A stretch of 64,000 nucleotides of DNA from contig CM043965.1 in the NCBI GenBank assembly GCA_014529385.2, positions 62,767,933 through 62,831,932 of the forward strand. The letters run 5' to 3'. The stretch comes from Adiantum capillus-veneris (taxonomy: Eukaryota; Streptophyta; Polypodiopsida; Polypodiales; Pteridaceae). Shown here one piece after another: positions 63,481-64,000 of this stretch (positions within the stretch are counted from its first letter, which is position 1; each line of letters begins with the position of its first letter). The translations under genes were made by a program, and so were the position numbers. Under the pieces are notes generated by a model that was not told the DNA's origin, searched no databases, and was given only the letters and a program-made list of their open reading frames with translations.

Positions 63481-64000
63481 CAGGCTCGTAGACAGTAGCT
63501 TTGAGATGTAAGTCCCAGCTTGTCTACATAATTCTGAATAAACTCCCTCGCCGTCTTCTTTATGCAATGAGGAGATCATCTTCAACCTCACTTGAGAGCA
63601 ATAGTTTTATAATAAAAATTCTGCATGATTTTGAAGTTTTTGGAGCTTCTCTATTGGATAGAAGACTAGCTCACCATTGATGAGCCAACTTTTGGAGATA
63701 CATGGCGACAATCAAAGCTTTGAAGACTTTGCGGATTCTTCATCTCTGAAACTGCTGGGTGAAATTGAGGACCTTGCGGTGTTGTCAAGTATATGTTTGT
63801 TTTTACCCATTTTGGGAGAGTCTCCCTTCTTTGTATAGTTTTACCCTCATGGTAGGGTTGATGTAGCCCACTGGGAAGATTTATAACCAAAAGGGATGTT
63901 TTTTTTTTGCACAAACAGAAAGAATTATAGCCACTCTTTTCTTTAAAGTGAAAATAAAACAAACAGCCTCATGCTACTCATGTTGGGAGTGCTCTTTTTA
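63481..64000. other. Unassigned sequence, probably host intron
   Basis: AT-rich from about 63590 with T and A runs. No exon continuing the host gene was recognised and no transposon motif was seen. Confidence 0.4.

Overview
The window looks like nuclear DNA of a land plant with a large, transposon-rich genome; a fern or lycophyte fits best, but that is an inference. Evidence: GT-AG introns with pyrimidine tracts, plant-type LTR elements primed by initiator tRNA-Met (TGGTATCAGAGC), L1-like LINEs with a DUF4283-like ORF1 and a zf-RVT tail, and an intron of about 47 kb. No tRNA, rRNA, CRISPR or bacterial gene organisation was seen.

Host gene. Small, phase-compatible exons at 934-1147, 1227-1284, 6271-6459, 6562-6621 and 53973-54088 (+), with a possible microexon at 569-589, encode a Lys/Glu-rich coiled-coil protein that I cannot name. 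The intron 6622-53972 holds almost all of the mobile DNA. A decayed coding-like tract (1998-2333) lies in an earlier intron. The ends of the gene are outside the window.

Mobile elements (local labels). LTR-1: a nearly complete Ty3/gypsy chromovirus, 21590-28058. LTR-2: a Ty3/gypsy family whose Gag carries four CCHC knuckles; an inverted copy with its LTR (10494-21589), a copy at 28059-32500 and a copy at 55328-60110. LTR-3: a gag-bearing element with LTRs at 36934 and 40176-49550, inserted in a LINE. LTR-4: LTRs at 51417-52078 and 2702-3795, with RT remnants at 52160-52560. LTR-5: a fold-back pair of LTR pieces at 37711-38275. LINE-A: a full-length copy (14238-21001) with target-site duplication, and broken copies at 35236-36933 plus 49551-51260 and at 60195-63480. 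LINE-B: a nearly intact copy (43201-48984), a twin-primed copy (40435-42654), a 5'-truncated copy (42721-43180) and fragments at 8330-10493, 32577-33790 and 61225-61785. LINE-C: an RT fragment, 34381-35235.

Nesting. LINE-A sits inside LTR-2 gag. LTR-3 sits inside another LINE-A copy. Three LINE-B copies are stacked in one (CA)n tract inside the LTR-3 3' LTR. LTR-2 sits in LINE-B ORF1. Most reading frames are broken by stops and frameshifts. Where copies can be compared, several stops are CAG to TAG changes, as expected from deamination of CHG-methylated cytosine in silenced repeats. The most unusual signals are the LINE-B/(CA)n association and a core-promoter-like block shared by all chromovirus-type LTRs here.
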